The notes under the pieces were generated by a model. It ran no database searches and was not told the DNA's origin. It saw only the letters and a program-made list of their open reading frames with translations. A DNA stretch of 64,000 nt, from contig JAQFVV010012402.1 in the NCBI GenBank assembly GCA_028023455.1, positions 15,314,935-15,378,934 of the forward strand, given 5' to 3'. The stretch is from Epiperipatus broadwayi. Lineage: Eukaryota; Onychophora; Udeonychophora; Euonychophora; Peripatidae. This document shows positions 1 through 11,500 of the stretch, in pieces (positions within the stretch are counted from its first letter, which is position 1; each line of letters opens with the position of its first letter). The position numbers and the translations under genes were made by a program.

Positions 1-158
1 AATTTCTGCTTCTCCTTTTGATCTGGTGGTGGTAATTAAGTGTCTACAGATACTGACCTTATCAATACATATATCTAATCATGAAAATAATTTTCTAAGC
101 TAGTAAAAGTCTGGTGGTGCCCTCGGGTCATAGATAACATGGATGACTGTCCAGTACA
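1..158 (+). repeat. 3' end of the 5' LTR
   Basis: These bases match about 6860-7034 at the end of the element, including shared blocks TCTAGTGGTGGTAATTAA-like, AGTAAAA(G/A)TCTGG and GATAACATGGATGACTGTCC. Similarity stops just after CCAGTACA here and CCAATACA in the other copy, which gives the usual CA end of an LTR. The rest of this LTR lies to the left of the window. Confidence 0.7.
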
Positions 159-178
159 TATGAGCTTATTTAATTAAA

Positions 179-196
179 TGGTGCAGCTAAGGGGGT
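179..196 (+). other. Possible tRNA primer-binding site
   Basis: About 20 bases after the LTR end stands TGGTGCAGCTAAGGGGGT, which begins with the TGG expected of a complement to a tRNA CCA end. The distance from the LTR is longer than usual and I could not match it to a particular tRNA, so this is tentative. Confidence 0.25.
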
Positions 197-479
197 ACTC
201 AAATATAAATCCATTGCTGAGATTGAATTGGTAAAATATAAGGCGGGGTAGGATTTTTAAAAAAAGTAAGAAATAGAAAGGTTGGTTAGTGTAAGTATGG
301 CATTATATGTGAGTTGCTTGAAGTAAGGGAATTCATTCTAAATGAATAATTACAAAAAATAAAGTTTATAAAATAATTTTGTAGATTAGAATCAGAAATT
401 AAAAATAGAAAAGTTTGACTTAATTATAATTTAGAAAAGCTTGATTTAAAATGTTTAGACAAGTGTTGATTTGGCCCTT

Positions 480-1493
480 GCTCAATGGAATCAGTAGATC
501 AAACCGAGAAAGGTGCACATATGGATGCAATGTGGGATGAGGGTAGTCCTATTATATTTAAAAATCTGGAGATGGTTGAGAAGACAGATAAGTTCACAGA
601 GATGTAAATATTTGCAAAACTGATCATGCAAAACCAAAAAGTGTCAATGGAGAAAATGAAAAATGAGTTAAAAGACATATTAGTACAAAAACGAAAAAAG
701 TTTATAAAAATGTTTGATGATAGAAAAAAGAATATAAAGAATTGTTATGAGAAATAGGGCAAAGTTCGGAAGAAGTAGAACAGAAATTAGTCCCATATAA
801 GATGATATTAAGGTCAGAGAAGAAATAAAGGTAGATAAGGAAAGAATAGAGGGTAGAACAAGAAATGGAACAACTAAGAAAAAGTAATGGAAGAAAGAAA
901 ATAGATACTGGAAACTGCAAGGGGAAGAGAGATTACAAGAAGGAAGCATTGGTGAAAAGGGTGAAATAACTCAAGCAAATAATGAAGAGAGAAGGGACAA
1001 GCATCAATTCATAGCAAAAAGAATGTAAGTAAAATCTTTTAAAGCAGATGTAGTGGAAAGCCTTTAACTCATCTGGAGAACCTTAAAGAATTATTCATTT
1101 TATAATTAGCAAGAATATGAGAAAGTAGCTGTCATAAATAACCACTTACAAAGAGCAGTGAAGGATTAGTGGAATAACCTTGTGTTTAAAACCTGAGACC
1201 ATTGGGAATTATAGACATGACATCTGGTGGAACTTCTGGAGTTAAGAAAAGCAGGATGGAATACTCCATAAGCTATCACAAGAAAAATATCTGACCATCA
1301 TAGGGGAAACATGCAGATTTTCTATAGGCAAGACTCAAAACTAAGATCATTAACTGCATTTCTATTATCTGATGGTCAAATCACTCAAACCATCCAGCAT
1401 AATATGCCACCTGTTGTTCAACAAATCATATTGAGCAATAGTAAAAGTTTCATTAAGGAAATGACTGATATTTTAATAGCATCAATTATGTAA
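480..1493 (+). pseudogene. gag-like remnant of the Gypsy element
   Basis: Several frames on + give lysine- and glutamate-rich, coiled-coil-like stretches (for example around 640-780). They are followed by a segment reading as HLENLKELFIL (about 1065-1100) and an open stretch at 1311-1493 containing HNMPPVVQQIIL. These resemble retrotransposon gag proteins, where a leucine-rich helical capsid follows a charged N-terminus. Stops interrupt every frame. The assignment rests mainly on position before the protease/RT and on composition; no zinc knuckle (CX2CX4HX4C) was found. Confidence 0.5.
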
Positions 1494-1799
1494 ACATTTG
1501 GAAGCAACATTTTAAAAGAGAGAGAAAAGGTGATTCGACCAGGCCAAGTAATAGAAAGTGATCATCATCCCAAGGAGGATATGGTATTGAAAAGCAAAAT
1601 TATAAAGAGGAAAAGAAGGCAACTATATAAAGTGGGTAAACTACAAAACATCTAGTGAAAAAAAATCACAACAGGATCATTAATTCAAAAGTAAATGGAT
1701 GATCACAAAAAGTGAGAAAGACTGGTGAAAGGGTCTGTACAATAGGGTTCAAAGGTCTCAGGAATGATGGAGAGACTAAAATTTTTTTATCTAATGTAG

Positions 1800-4440
1800 T
1801 TAACAATGAGGAAGAACAAACATTGATAGAATGTCCACAGATTTACCCTATTATCTATATAAGGGCCACAACATTTCAGACAATCTCTCATTAACTCCAA
1901 GAGCCAAATGTTACTTTCCAATCAATTCTACCCTTAGGTAAGAAAAAAATTGGTTATAGATATTCACTTTTCTGTTAAAGAAGTGAACATAGAAAACAAA
2001 TAAGTATTAGTCCATCTCAAACTTGGGAAAGTTAAATTTAACCATGTCATCTTAGTAATGCCAGAATTGATACAAGATATAGTACTTGGATCATATTTCT
2101 GTTTAGACCCAAATGTGTGCTGATTGCAATAAAGGGTTCTTTTTTTGTGGAGAAAACCTATGTCATTTGAAGATTTGGAAAAATACTAGTCACTATCAGA
2201 CAGTGTATACAGCAAATGGTAGATACAGCAAAAATGCACTGTAAAATAGAAAAATCCATTTTAAAAAGGCTAGAAGAGCAAAAACCTTTAATGGAAAATA
2301 TTAATGCAATACTATCAAGTATTTTCTAATAAATGAAGAGTTATTGAAAGATATGCATAGAATTAGGATCAAAGAGAAAAATCACTCACAGTTAGTCACA
2401 GCTCATTCCATTCCAATATGAGATGGAAGTAGACAATCAAATATAACAGACAATTAAATGGGATGTCATTGAGAAGCATGCATCCCATTATATTAATCCT
2501 TTGGTGATTGTGAAAAAGAAAGTTGGTTCTGTTAGATTATGTCTGAACATCTATCAGTTGAATACTATCACTGTTGCAGAAAGTGATATTCCTTCCATTA
2601 TATCAGTTTTTTACTAGGTTTAAAAGAAAAACTATTCACTATCATAGACTTGACATCCAGCTATTGGTAGATACCTTTTCATCCATCAGATTGCCCTTTA
2701 CGCTGGCTTCTGTTATGAGGGATATAATAATGTTTTCAAACTTATGCCTTTTGAACTGATCAATAGTGGATCAGGGCTCTTGAGATATCTTGACAAGATG
2801 TCAGAGAAAAAAGTCTTATTGTGTTGTATATGAATGATGTACTCATTGCCTCAAGGAATATGGGAAACATCTAGATCTATTTTTAAAGGAGTGTTGCAAT
2901 AAAAACATCATCACTTTGATAGAAAGTTATCTGGCCATGAAAGATGTATCATTTTTGGGTTTTAATAGGCAAAGAGGGTATCAAACTTCATCTTGATAAG
3001 ATTACTACTATACAGAATTTCCCAAACTCTACTAATAGGTGGCAGCTGCAGTCATTTCTGGGATTATGCAATTTTTACCACAGGTTTTAACTAAACATAG
3101 TTGACAAATTCCTCACCCTTGGTTTAATTTCTAGCTTGGAAGTCTTGACAAGATGAAGATAGCCATCATATTAAAAACAAGTTTTGGAACAAATATTTTT
3201 GGCTTATCCAAACTTTTTTATCCTTAGACTGATAATAGTTGTCTGGGTTCGGGAGTGTTATTGTTTCAAATTGATGACCACCATCATCATAAAGTATTAT
3301 GTTTTTGTGTTTGAAATCTCAAAGGAAACTTTCAAAAAAAGAAGCTTCAGCTATCATATGGGCCTTTGGTAAATTTAAGCAGTTTTTGATGGGTTACCAA
3401 TCACGAGAGCTTGGAATTCCTCAACAGCAGTTTTTTGATGAATGACCAGTTAATTTAGTGGAGGCAGTTCTTGCAAAAATTTATATATAAGGGTATTTAT
3501 TGCAAGGGTACTGACAACAATGTAGAGGATATCCTGAGTTGTACTATAGATGTACCCCAATATTATCAAGAAATGGATAATTCATTTATTGTTAGAATAG
3601 CACTAGCAATGAATGAATCCATAGAGTGAGAGTTACAATGATTTTATGAATTAGAGTCAATGGACTTCTAGTATGCAAAAATTATGGCATGCTTGAAAGT
3701 TCACTACCTCACAATTTTAAAAAGTTATAGAGGACAAGAGGAAAAAATAGATTAACTGATGGGATACTGCATTGCAAGGTTCCATTGGAAGAAGATTCAT
3801 GGAGAATCCTCATACTCAAAGAACTCTGGAATAGGTTAATAAAATATGAACATTGCCTCTATGTACATTTCAGCCCATGTAAGGTAGAGCATATACTCCA
3901 TAGGGTATTTTATTGGCTAAGCTTGTATGCTAAAGTGCTGTCAGTTCTAAAAACTTGACACATTTGATCTCAAACAAAACACTTAAATATAAAATTCACA
4001 GGGATCTTACAGCTTACCTTAGCATAGAATCAAAATGGGTTGTTAGCAATTGATTTTTATGGGCCCTTGTCACTGTATAGATAATATCAATTTTTGATTA
4101 TAATGTATTATGTATTTTAGAAATATGTGACTGGTTACCCCATAAGGAAAGCCAAGACCTGAAGTACCATTAGGGTATTGCAGGAACATCAGATTCCAAA
4201 GATAGGAAAACCTTAATTCATATTCACAGATCATGGGACCTTGTTTAAATCTCATCAAGGGACTCAATAATAGGGCATTCAGATCTCTTTCATGTGTAAT
4301 CCTCAATTTAATACATGGGTGAGAGTTATGAGGGAGCTGAAAAGTCTGTTTCAGTTGTAAGTCAGTAAGAATCATAGTGAATGGATTAATCAAACAGAAA
4401 ATATCACCAATTATATTAACTGGAATCAGAATGAATCCAT
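1800..4440 (+). pseudogene. pol remnant of the Gypsy element (protease, RT, RNase H, integrase)
   Basis: Reading through stops and frameshifts, the order of recognisable pieces is as follows. A protease end (ELIQDIVLGS-like, about 2060-2090). An RT start, PLVIVKKKVGSVRLCLN (about 2500-2550), matching the VxKKDGSxRxCxDYRxLN motif of Ty3/Gypsy RT. The RT-RNase H connection, FLGLCNFYHRF-like (about 3055-3090). An RNase H start with VLLFQIDDHHHHKV (about 3260-3295). An integrase core with AIDFYGPLSLY (about 4045-4080) and FTDHGTLFKSH (about 4225-4255). In living elements this polyprotein copies and inserts the element. Here every domain is broken, and none can be functional. Confidence 0.8.
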
Positions 4441-4899
4441 TGGATTCCCTCTGATAAAGTTACACTTTTGAAAAAGATTACACTTTACTCTTGAAAGCAC
4501 CTCTACTAATGAGCTGGGAAAAGATTGATATAGAATGCAATAAAATAAAGTTTGTGCTAGATTGGAGCATATGGATGGCTTATGAAGAAAACATGGAAAC
4601 TAGTGGCCATGCCAGTTTGATATGGGTGACCATGGTTTTTGTGAGAAGACTTCAGCTTAGTGACCATTCACAGCATCAGTATAAAAAGTTTTTTCTTTCT
4701 ACATGAAGACCTATTAAGGATACAAAAGAAAAGTGACCACAATATTTTAATCCTAGATAATGAATCTCACCTACATGGGTCCTATAATGCCCAAAGTCTC
4801 TTCCCAAAGAGAAGAGGCCAAATTTACAATAAACAGACTATAAAAAGAAAACATTAGTTGAGAGGATATTCCATTGGTAGATAGTGTGTACAAACATTT

Positions 4900-4930
4900 G
4901 GAAAAAAGAGAAAGGAGAGGAAAATGGAAA
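4900..4930 (+). other. Candidate polypurine tract
   Basis: A run of about 30 almost uninterrupted purines (GGAAAAAAGAGAAAGGAGAG and on through GGAAA) lies after the integrase remnant and before the non-coding 3' region. This is where an LTR element places its plus-strand primer. If correct, the 3' LTR begins just after it. Confidence 0.4.
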
Positions 4931-7034
4931 TAAATTTTTATTTTTCATACAGAAGTTGCAGTTGAGATACTTGATCAGATCTCAAAAAAAAAAATTGTTT
5001 GATGTTGATTTAGTTAATGTTTTAATATTTCACTTATTATTTAATTGTAATTTATAAGGGTGATATAATATATATCATGCACACACACACAAATTGTAAG
5101 CTATTTAATTTTGGGTAACTAAAACAATGTTGAATAGGAAATAAATAAAATTTTTAATTATTATTTCTAATCTTTCAATATAAAATGTTATATCAAAAGA
5201 ACAAAAAACAATGTTTAATCTAAGTAAATTGGTTTCAGTCTATTAAATGATAATGACTCTAAGGAATATGCAATTTGCCATAAAGGATTATGGGAGAAGA
5301 TTTTAGAAATTTAATGGAAAAACATGGTAGGTGCTCTATAAAAGCCTCCAGAATTTTATAATAGGATTATTGATGTCAAAAGAAAAGGAAGAACATAGAG
5401 ACTCCAATTTGTTTTAGTCATTAAAGAGTTTTGAAATCTGCTCCCCAAGTTATTCTTACAACTGTAAATAAATTAATTAAAAAGGAACTTAATGCCAACT
5501 TCAGCATTCTTGTTAGCCAATATGCATTGCTGAGTTTTTGAAAAAATGAACTTCTCTCTTCGAACAATAATCTTCATTTTCACATGAAACCAATTCATTA
5601 GAAAATGGACTACCTGCACTGACCAAATATCAACTTTGTCACAGGTGAATCTCAACATATGCACGATGAGAATTGTGATTAAACTAAACACAAAGAATGC
5701 ATATTAACTTTTGAACTTATATAGAAAGAAAATGTCCGCTACTCTTTATGGATTTATGATAAATTATATGTTTTTTTATCATAGTGATATGGCTTTTTTT
5801 AATTATTGAATATATATACATTTCAATTTAAGCTAAGTTTATGTAATTTGTTTTATATCATTGTACAATATATAGTTAATAAGTAATATTTCTGTTATAG
5901 AGGGTTTTTTTGTTTGTTTTATGTTTAAGCTTCAGTATAATTAGGTTTGAATGAGAGATACCTTTTAAATTTATACAGTTGAGAATAAAATACAAGTTAT
6001 ATGTTTAGTTTTCTTTTTCTTATTACTATTTTTAGAAATATATATTTTTTTCCTTGATCTCATTTTAAATAAAAAAAGAAACGAAGAAATATTAATAAAT
6101 TGTATACTTTTAGTTTACTTGTTATTAACTAAATTATCAAGCCAATAATTCATTATTCCATATATATGCATGTACAATTGATTTTTGGAGGAAAATTTAT
6201 TTAAGCTTATATTATTATCATAGTATTCAATTATATAAGAAATGCTTCACTATGAGATGTATGTGTACATATAGATGGGTCAGTTGTAAGTATACTCAAT
6301 GTATATTTAACATTAAAAATTTATTTTATTTTTATAGTTAGCACTATTTATTAGCAAGTGCTACTGAAACATGGTCATTGGCATGGTTCTTATGGTAATA
6401 CTTATAAATTATAAGTAGCTTGAACTACAGATGGATTACTATTGATAGGTTAAGCTTTGAAAAAGCTTCCTATGTAATCCATTAATTATTCAAAGTATAA
6501 TTCTTCTCATTTAGAATTTTATATCTTTATATTTTATTTCTTGTGACTTGGGTTCAATTGCACCACTCTCACATTATAAATAAAAGCAACTTCATATAAG
6601 CTGAAGATATAATGAGAACTGGCATAACTTGAAACCAGAGTGAATGTTATTTAGAGAGTGTACATGTATAAAATTATCAGTTAAGAAAGTGTTTTTATTA
6701 AATTTATTCATTAATGAATCTTGTTAGAATGAATAAACATTATATTAGTATATTTTTGTTTTAGTGTTTGTTTCTGCATATTTGTTTTTAAAAACATCAA
6801 TAATTCACCATATGGCATTTGTTGCTGTTAACTGCCTCCCAATTATTCCTCTTGATAAGAATCTCTGTCTTTTCTTTTGATCTAGTGGTGGTAATTAAAT
6901 GTATATGTATGAACAATCACATTGACCTCAGAAATATATATATATATATATATCTAACCATGAAAATTTTCTAGACTAGTAAAAATCTGGTTGTTCCCTC
7001 ATGTGATAGATAACATGGATGACTGTCCAATACA
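4931..7034 (+). repeat. 3' LTR of the Gypsy element (left edge approximate)
   Basis: The right end is fixed by the match of about 6860-7034 to window bases 1-158, ending in CCAATACA. The left edge is placed after the purine tract, giving an LTR of about 2.1 kb. It cannot be confirmed because most of the 5' LTR is outside the window. The interior is A+T-rich with a CA run near 5082-5092 and an (AT)n run near 6930-6950. No other gene is seen in it. Confidence 0.5.
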
Positions 7035-7036
7035 GT

Positions 7037-7672
7037 ATGCAAATAAGGGTAGTAAATCATTCTCTCTCAGACTATCAATTAAAAGGACTAATTGTTGAAC
7101 AAAGGATCAAGAATAGAATGAATCCACCCATTCTTGAAACTTGTTTACAAGCATAAATTTGTTAACATTATTAGTAGTTCAGAGTGAAGTTAATGTATCA
7201 GCTATCTGGAATATGGTATTTATATTAAACTAATAAGTAATTATAGAAGATGAGACAAAATCTTTTTAATATCTTTGTTAAAGTAATTAAATAAGATTTA
7301 ATTTATAAACAAATTAAACATAGTTCAGTGTATATATGCATGTAAGAGGAGTAAATCACTTTCTCTCAGACTATGAATTATAACACTAAATGTTGAACAG
7401 AAGATCAAGAGTAGATTGAATCCATCTATTCTTGGAGAATTGACGTTTATAAGCACATCTTTTTATCATTGTTAATAATTCAGAGTGAAATTAATGTCAG
7501 CTATCTGGGATTTGACATTTAATAGCTATTGTTGACAAAGACATGATTATAAACATCAGAGATCCAAGAATAGGTGGATTCTATACTTGAATTTTCATTC
7601 AACATTTAGAGGCCTTTTATTTCATAGCTGAGAAAGGTTGATTTACTACCTTTATTTTTGCATACACACGGA
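7037..7672. repeat. Three related copies of an unnamed ~190-bp repeat
   Basis: About 7037-7230 and 7336-7530 are direct copies, sharing AGTAAATCA, CTCTCAGACTAT, GTTGAACA, GATCAAGA and TCAGAGTGAA. About 7540-7672 is a third copy in reverse orientation, whose end GGTTGATTTACTACC mirrors the start of the others. No coding content or ribozyme core was found. The first copy starts directly at the end of the Gypsy LTR. Confidence 0.6.
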
Positions 7673-7857
7673 ACTAAGCTTAATTTAATGTTTGCATATT
7701 AAACTTATTTATATTAATCAATTTTTTTGGTGCAAAAACCAGCTTTATTAATAATCTAGTGTAAATGACTATAAATGTTCTGTTTAACATTGCTTTTCTA
7801 TCTGAGATATGAATAATGTTATATTTTCTCATATACATAGCTTACTTTAATTAGAGG

Positions 7858-8332
7858 GGATTTGAACACAGACTTGTCAAGCTCACTTCAGCTATCCACT
7901 CATTCTTATATAACAGATAAACATGAGCCATAATGTGAAAAAGATAAATGATCTCTAATAAACATTTTGTGCTGAACCAGAATTCATCAGTTGGTGCAGA
8001 TCATTATCTCCCACACATATATACAATCAGTGCTCAGTTTATATTAATATAGATAATCTTCAAACTTTTATGGGTAGGCTTCAATCTTCTCTACTCTTTA
8101 AGTCTTCAGTCATCCATATTATTGAAAACCTGGTAATGAAATACTCAAAGTCCTTGTTGATGTCAAAATTGTTGTCATACCCATGTTGAGTTTAAGTAAC
8201 TCTGATCCCTCATATATAGGACCTTAATATGTCCATTTACATACACTGAAGAAAGATAGGCAGAATTCAAGCTGCATCTGTAATATTTGACTAGAAGTAT
8301 AATGTTTATACTGACTTTAGATTAACTAGAGA
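7858..8332 (-). mobile_element. HHR-A repeat, full-length unit, followed by a tandem partner
   Basis: Read on -, this copy runs from an upstream arm through a hammerhead-like segment (about 8008 down to 7947) to a B-box-like end at 7858 (GGATTTGAAC on +). The same end sequence recurs at 8333, so the tandem period is 475 bp. The ribozyme segment keeps CUGAUGA and the stem I strand AUGAUCU. G12 of the GAAA box is A and stem II has decayed, so this copy should not cleave. Confidence 0.65.
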
Positions 8333-8440
8333 GGATTTGAACACAGACTTTCAAGCTCCCTTCAGCTATCCACTCCATCTTATATAACTGATACACAACC
8401 ACATACATGTGAAAAAGATAAATGATTTCCTATATACACT
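8333..8440 (-). mobile_element. HHR-A repeat, partial second unit of a tandem
   Basis: Only the 3' part of the unit remains: the B-box-like end plus the ACATGTGAAAAAGATAAATG stretch. It is truncated just before the ribozyme core. It lies directly next to the preceding full unit in the same orientation, as in dimeric retrozyme insertions. Confidence 0.6.
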
Positions 8441-9700
8441 ACCATTATTTTTGGTACAACATGTGTTTGGCATTTTATTATGAAAGAAGATTGTTAAGAG
8501 AAAAATACATTTTATAAAATATAGTAAAAAAAATGTAGATTTTTTTAAATAAACAAGAATTATTTTTTCCATAGTAACTATTCTGATAATCAATGAAAAT
8601 GTACATGTAGATTTTTTTTGAGATAAAAAAATTGCAATTAGAGGGGAAAGGAGGTGTGATATTTCTTCTCCCTAATTATATATGGCTGATTGGAATGTCA
8701 ATCACCAATATGAACTTAGTAAATGAAAAAAAAAAAGAAAAATTAGAGATTGAATATAATTAAACATTGTTTAAATTTTGTAAACTATTCAGTCATTTTG
8801 GTTGATGAAATTATGTTAGTTCACAAACCAATAATGAATGCTATATTAAAGATAATGTAAAACCATGTATTGTATGTATAATAAAAATAATTTTGCAGGG
8901 AAATTAAATTCTGGGAGTGATAAAGAAAAATGTGAATAGGTACTTGTCCTATGGAATCAGATGAGTGATATAAAGAAGTGACCCTGAGTACTTGATAGAT
9001 TTCTTCTTTACTTCATTAATATTACTTGCGAGTTCTTCAAATTAGAGCTCTGTATTCTTTATTGAGCATCAGAAAATGGAGAAAGATCCATTCAGCTGTA
9101 TAAGAATCTTTTCCGCATTACTAAACAGATAAAATCACCCGATGCTTTCTTCCTAGCTAAAGTTCAGAAAATGCTATGCCTACATCATACCTGGACTCTA
9201 GCAATCTTATAAGAAAAACAACATTTCATCCTGACATAACGTATTTCATAGTTTGTAAAAATAAGAAATCCATGGTCATGGTATACATCTATTATGTTTT
9301 AACCCATTCAAAGAAATAATAGATTAAATGAATGAGAGCTCTATACCTAACTTTAATGGTTATCTTAACTAATAATATAAACCTTTAACAAACTAATAAG
9401 ACAGATGAAGTAAACTTAATTATTGCTAGCAAAATACTTAATTAAAATTGTAAATACGAATATATGTTATATATCCTATGTAATGTTATATCTATAAGTT
9501 AATGTTTAATAATATTCAATAAGGTAATATTAATAAATAATTTTGTATTTATAATGTTGCAATTTAAATTCAGAAATCTTAATTATTTAGATTCTTCCAT
9601 GTATGAATGCTAATACAAGTAATTAATTTACTAAATACGCGTAAATAGAAATATGATAACAAAAAATGACTGTAATTAGAAAGAAGAGGGGAAAATTCAA
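8441..9700. other. A+T-rich stretch with nothing recognised
   Basis: No open frame of note, no mobile-element motif and no repeat of the families in this window. Short poly-A runs only. Confidence 0.6.
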
Positions 9701-9702
9701 TC

Positions 9703-9708
9703 TTTATT
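9703..9708 (-). terminator. Candidate poly(A) signal AATAAA
   Basis: On the - strand AATAAA overlaps the stop of the candidate terminal exon, which reads GATTAATAAAG. Confidence 0.35.
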
Positions 9709-9762
9709 AATCGATTTTGTGACGGCAGCGTTCAGCTAATATGGTTCCCTCAACATTGGCAC
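9707..9762 (-). CDS. Candidate 3'-terminal exon of an unrecognised gene
   Basis: On the - strand a strong splice acceptor (TTTATTTATTTGTTTCAG) precedes an exon ending at a TAA stop, with AATAAA overlapping the stop. Read in the phase set by the candidate exon at 16248-16295, it encodes ANVEGTILAERCRHKID followed by the stop. The joined tail is 33 residues and starts GFKGQVGILCFELPSG. I do not recognise the protein. It stands out from the A+T-rich surroundings by its higher G+C. Upstream exons beyond 16.3 kb were not found. Acceptor, open frame, matching phase and poly(A) signal agree, but chance is not excluded. Confidence 0.4.
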
Positions 9763-10075
9763 CTGAAACAAATAAATAAAAGCTGTCACAAGCTGTAGTT
9801 CTCCTTTATATCATATATAATATTGGAGTTAGATTGCCCAGGAAATATAATTGCGTTTTTACTAATATTTATTTATTAAATTAAAAAGGCGGGAGCAATT
9901 TGATCATATCACAAATGTTAATCTGTTATACTTGTATGTATAGTATAAATTATTCAAAATTCCATTTACTAACCGGGATCTACATAAATATATGAAAAAA
10001 TAACAGATAAAAAAGCTATGCCCCGGTAGAATATATATTTCGTGCTCACCTCTTAATTACATATAAAATTCAGTA

Positions 10076-10512
10076 CTTGTAGTCAAATATTACAGATTCA
10101 GTATGAATTCTGCCCATCCCTCTTCTGTACATTTATATTAACATATTAAGGTCCTATATAGGAGAGATCTGAGTGACTGATGAGTTTGACAACAATATTG
10201 GCTTCAACAAATGCTTTGAGCATTCCATCATTAGATTCTCAATAATGTGGATAGTTGAAGGGTGGAGAAATTGAAACATATCCACTAAAATTTGAAGATT
10301 TGCTATCTTAATATAAACTGAGCATTGATTGTATATATGTGTGGGAGATGATGATCTGGACCAATAGATGAGTGCTGATTTAGCATGAAATACATATACT
10401 GGAGATCATTTATCTTTTTCACATGTATATAGTCATCCTGAATTAGTTATATAAAATGGAGTGTATAGCTGAAGAGAGCTTGAAAGTCTGTCTTCAAATC
10501 CTCTTTTATTAT
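10076..10512 (+). mobile_element. HHR-A repeat, near full-length unit
   Basis: This + copy starts near TCAAATATTACAGATTCAG and passes the hammerhead segment at 10351-10409. It ends at the tRNA-like GTCTTCAAATCCTC near 10490-10505. Stem I (AUGAUCU with AGAUCAU), stem II (GUGCU with AGCAU) and GAAA are kept, but the core CUGAUGA has become UAGAUGA, so cleavage should be lost. Confidence 0.65.
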
Positions 10513-10721
10513 ATCCAAAGTTCAATATATACAATATGCTTATAGTCAAATTTTATAGCTTATTTTACTGAATAACTGAATGCTTTAATAGTAGTTGTTG
10601 AGATTTTTCTTCTCTTAAATTTAGAGCAAAGCTTTTTTGTTTTTTTAATCATTGTATTTATATTTTTTAACATTTGAATATAGATATACTTTAAATCCCA
10701 GGAGTTTAGCTATAACTGTAG

Positions 10722-10880
10722 GTGATTTGAACACAGTCTTTCAAGCTGCCTTCACCTATCCAATCTATCTCACAATTAATACACATGCCCACACAAGTGA
10801 AGAAGATAAATGATCTCCAATATACACATTTTGTGTGAACCAATCATCAGTTGGTCCAGATTATCAACTCCCATACATGT
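10722..10880 (-). mobile_element. HHR-A repeat, 3' part with damaged ribozyme
   Basis: Read on -, the copy holds CUGAUGA (10844-10850), the CCAA/UUGG part of stem I and the B-box-like end. Stem II has a deletion and G12 is changed. It stops abruptly upstream of the ribozyme. Confidence 0.6.
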
Positions 10881-10996
10881 AATGCTAGCGAGAAATATAT
10901 GTTGCCAGGTGCACATAAATAGCTCGCATTACATGTTTTTCATTTAAAAATAAATGATCAGATTTATTAAGAAAGAAAGTATAATATGTTTTAGAG

Positions 10997-11492
10997 CAGT
11001 GGTCTTCAACCTTTTCACACCTGTGGACTGGTAAAAATAAGGATAAGGTTCCGCGGACCGGCAAAAATAAGGATAAGGTTTCATGGACCAGCAGAAGTCT
11101 ATATATAAATTTTCTTAAAGATGTAAACAGCTTAACCTTAGATGAAGTTATATATATATGGAGTTTGTATAATAAAAAACTTTTTTTTTTTTAATTTTGA
11201 ATTTTTTTAGAAAAGTAATAAAAAATTTAATTCTACCCTCACCTCCCATAAATATCTGTGATAACTAGAAAAACAAATTAATTTATGTATGACTGATTAG
11301 ATTTTGTTCTGTTTCTTTTTTTTTAATCAGATAAAAGTGTGATGAAAAAAATAAATAAAAATTGTTTATATTAATTAAAAGTTTAAAATCTTATTATTTT
11401 GTTATTAAAACTTTCTTGCCAGTCTATCGTGGACCAGCAAAGAACTTCTACGGCCCGGCACCGGGCCGCGGACCGGTGGTTGAAGACCACTG
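10997..11492. mobile_element. Non-autonomous hAT-like DNA transposon, 496 bp
   Basis: The ends are perfect inverted repeats, CAGTGGTCTTCAACC and GGTTGAAGACCACTG. They are flanked on both sides by the identical 8-bp duplication TTTTAGAG (10989-10996 and 11493-11500). Eight-base duplications and CAGNGG-type ends are characteristic of hAT elements. The inside has no transposase frame. G+C-rich subterminal stretches (CCGCGGACCGG near the left, GGGCCGCGGACCGG near the right) are complementary between ends, and a short AATAAGGATAAGGTT motif is repeated. It depends on a transposase supplied elsewhere. The intact duplication suggests a fairly recent insertion. Confidence 0.9.
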
Positions 11493-11500
11493 TTTTAGAG

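Larger units (their letters stand above)
1..7034 (+). mobile_element. Decayed Ty3/Gypsy-type LTR retrotransposon, 5' end cut by window edge
   Basis: The first 158 bases recur at about 6860-7034, and the DNA between reads in order as gag-like, protease, reverse transcriptase, RNase H and integrase remnants on the + strand. That order and the RT/integrase motifs are those of Ty3/Gypsy elements. All frames carry many stops and frameshifts, so the copy is dead. The LTR copies have diverged clearly (for example GGTGGTGCC against GGTTGTTCC), so the insertion is old. The true left boundary and left target duplication lie outside the window. Confidence 0.8.

Noticed and set aside
680-949. 89- and 72-codon frames on -
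   Set aside because: Opposite-strand shadows of the purine-rich gag-like region; pyrimidine-rich composition gives Leu/Phe/Ser repeats.
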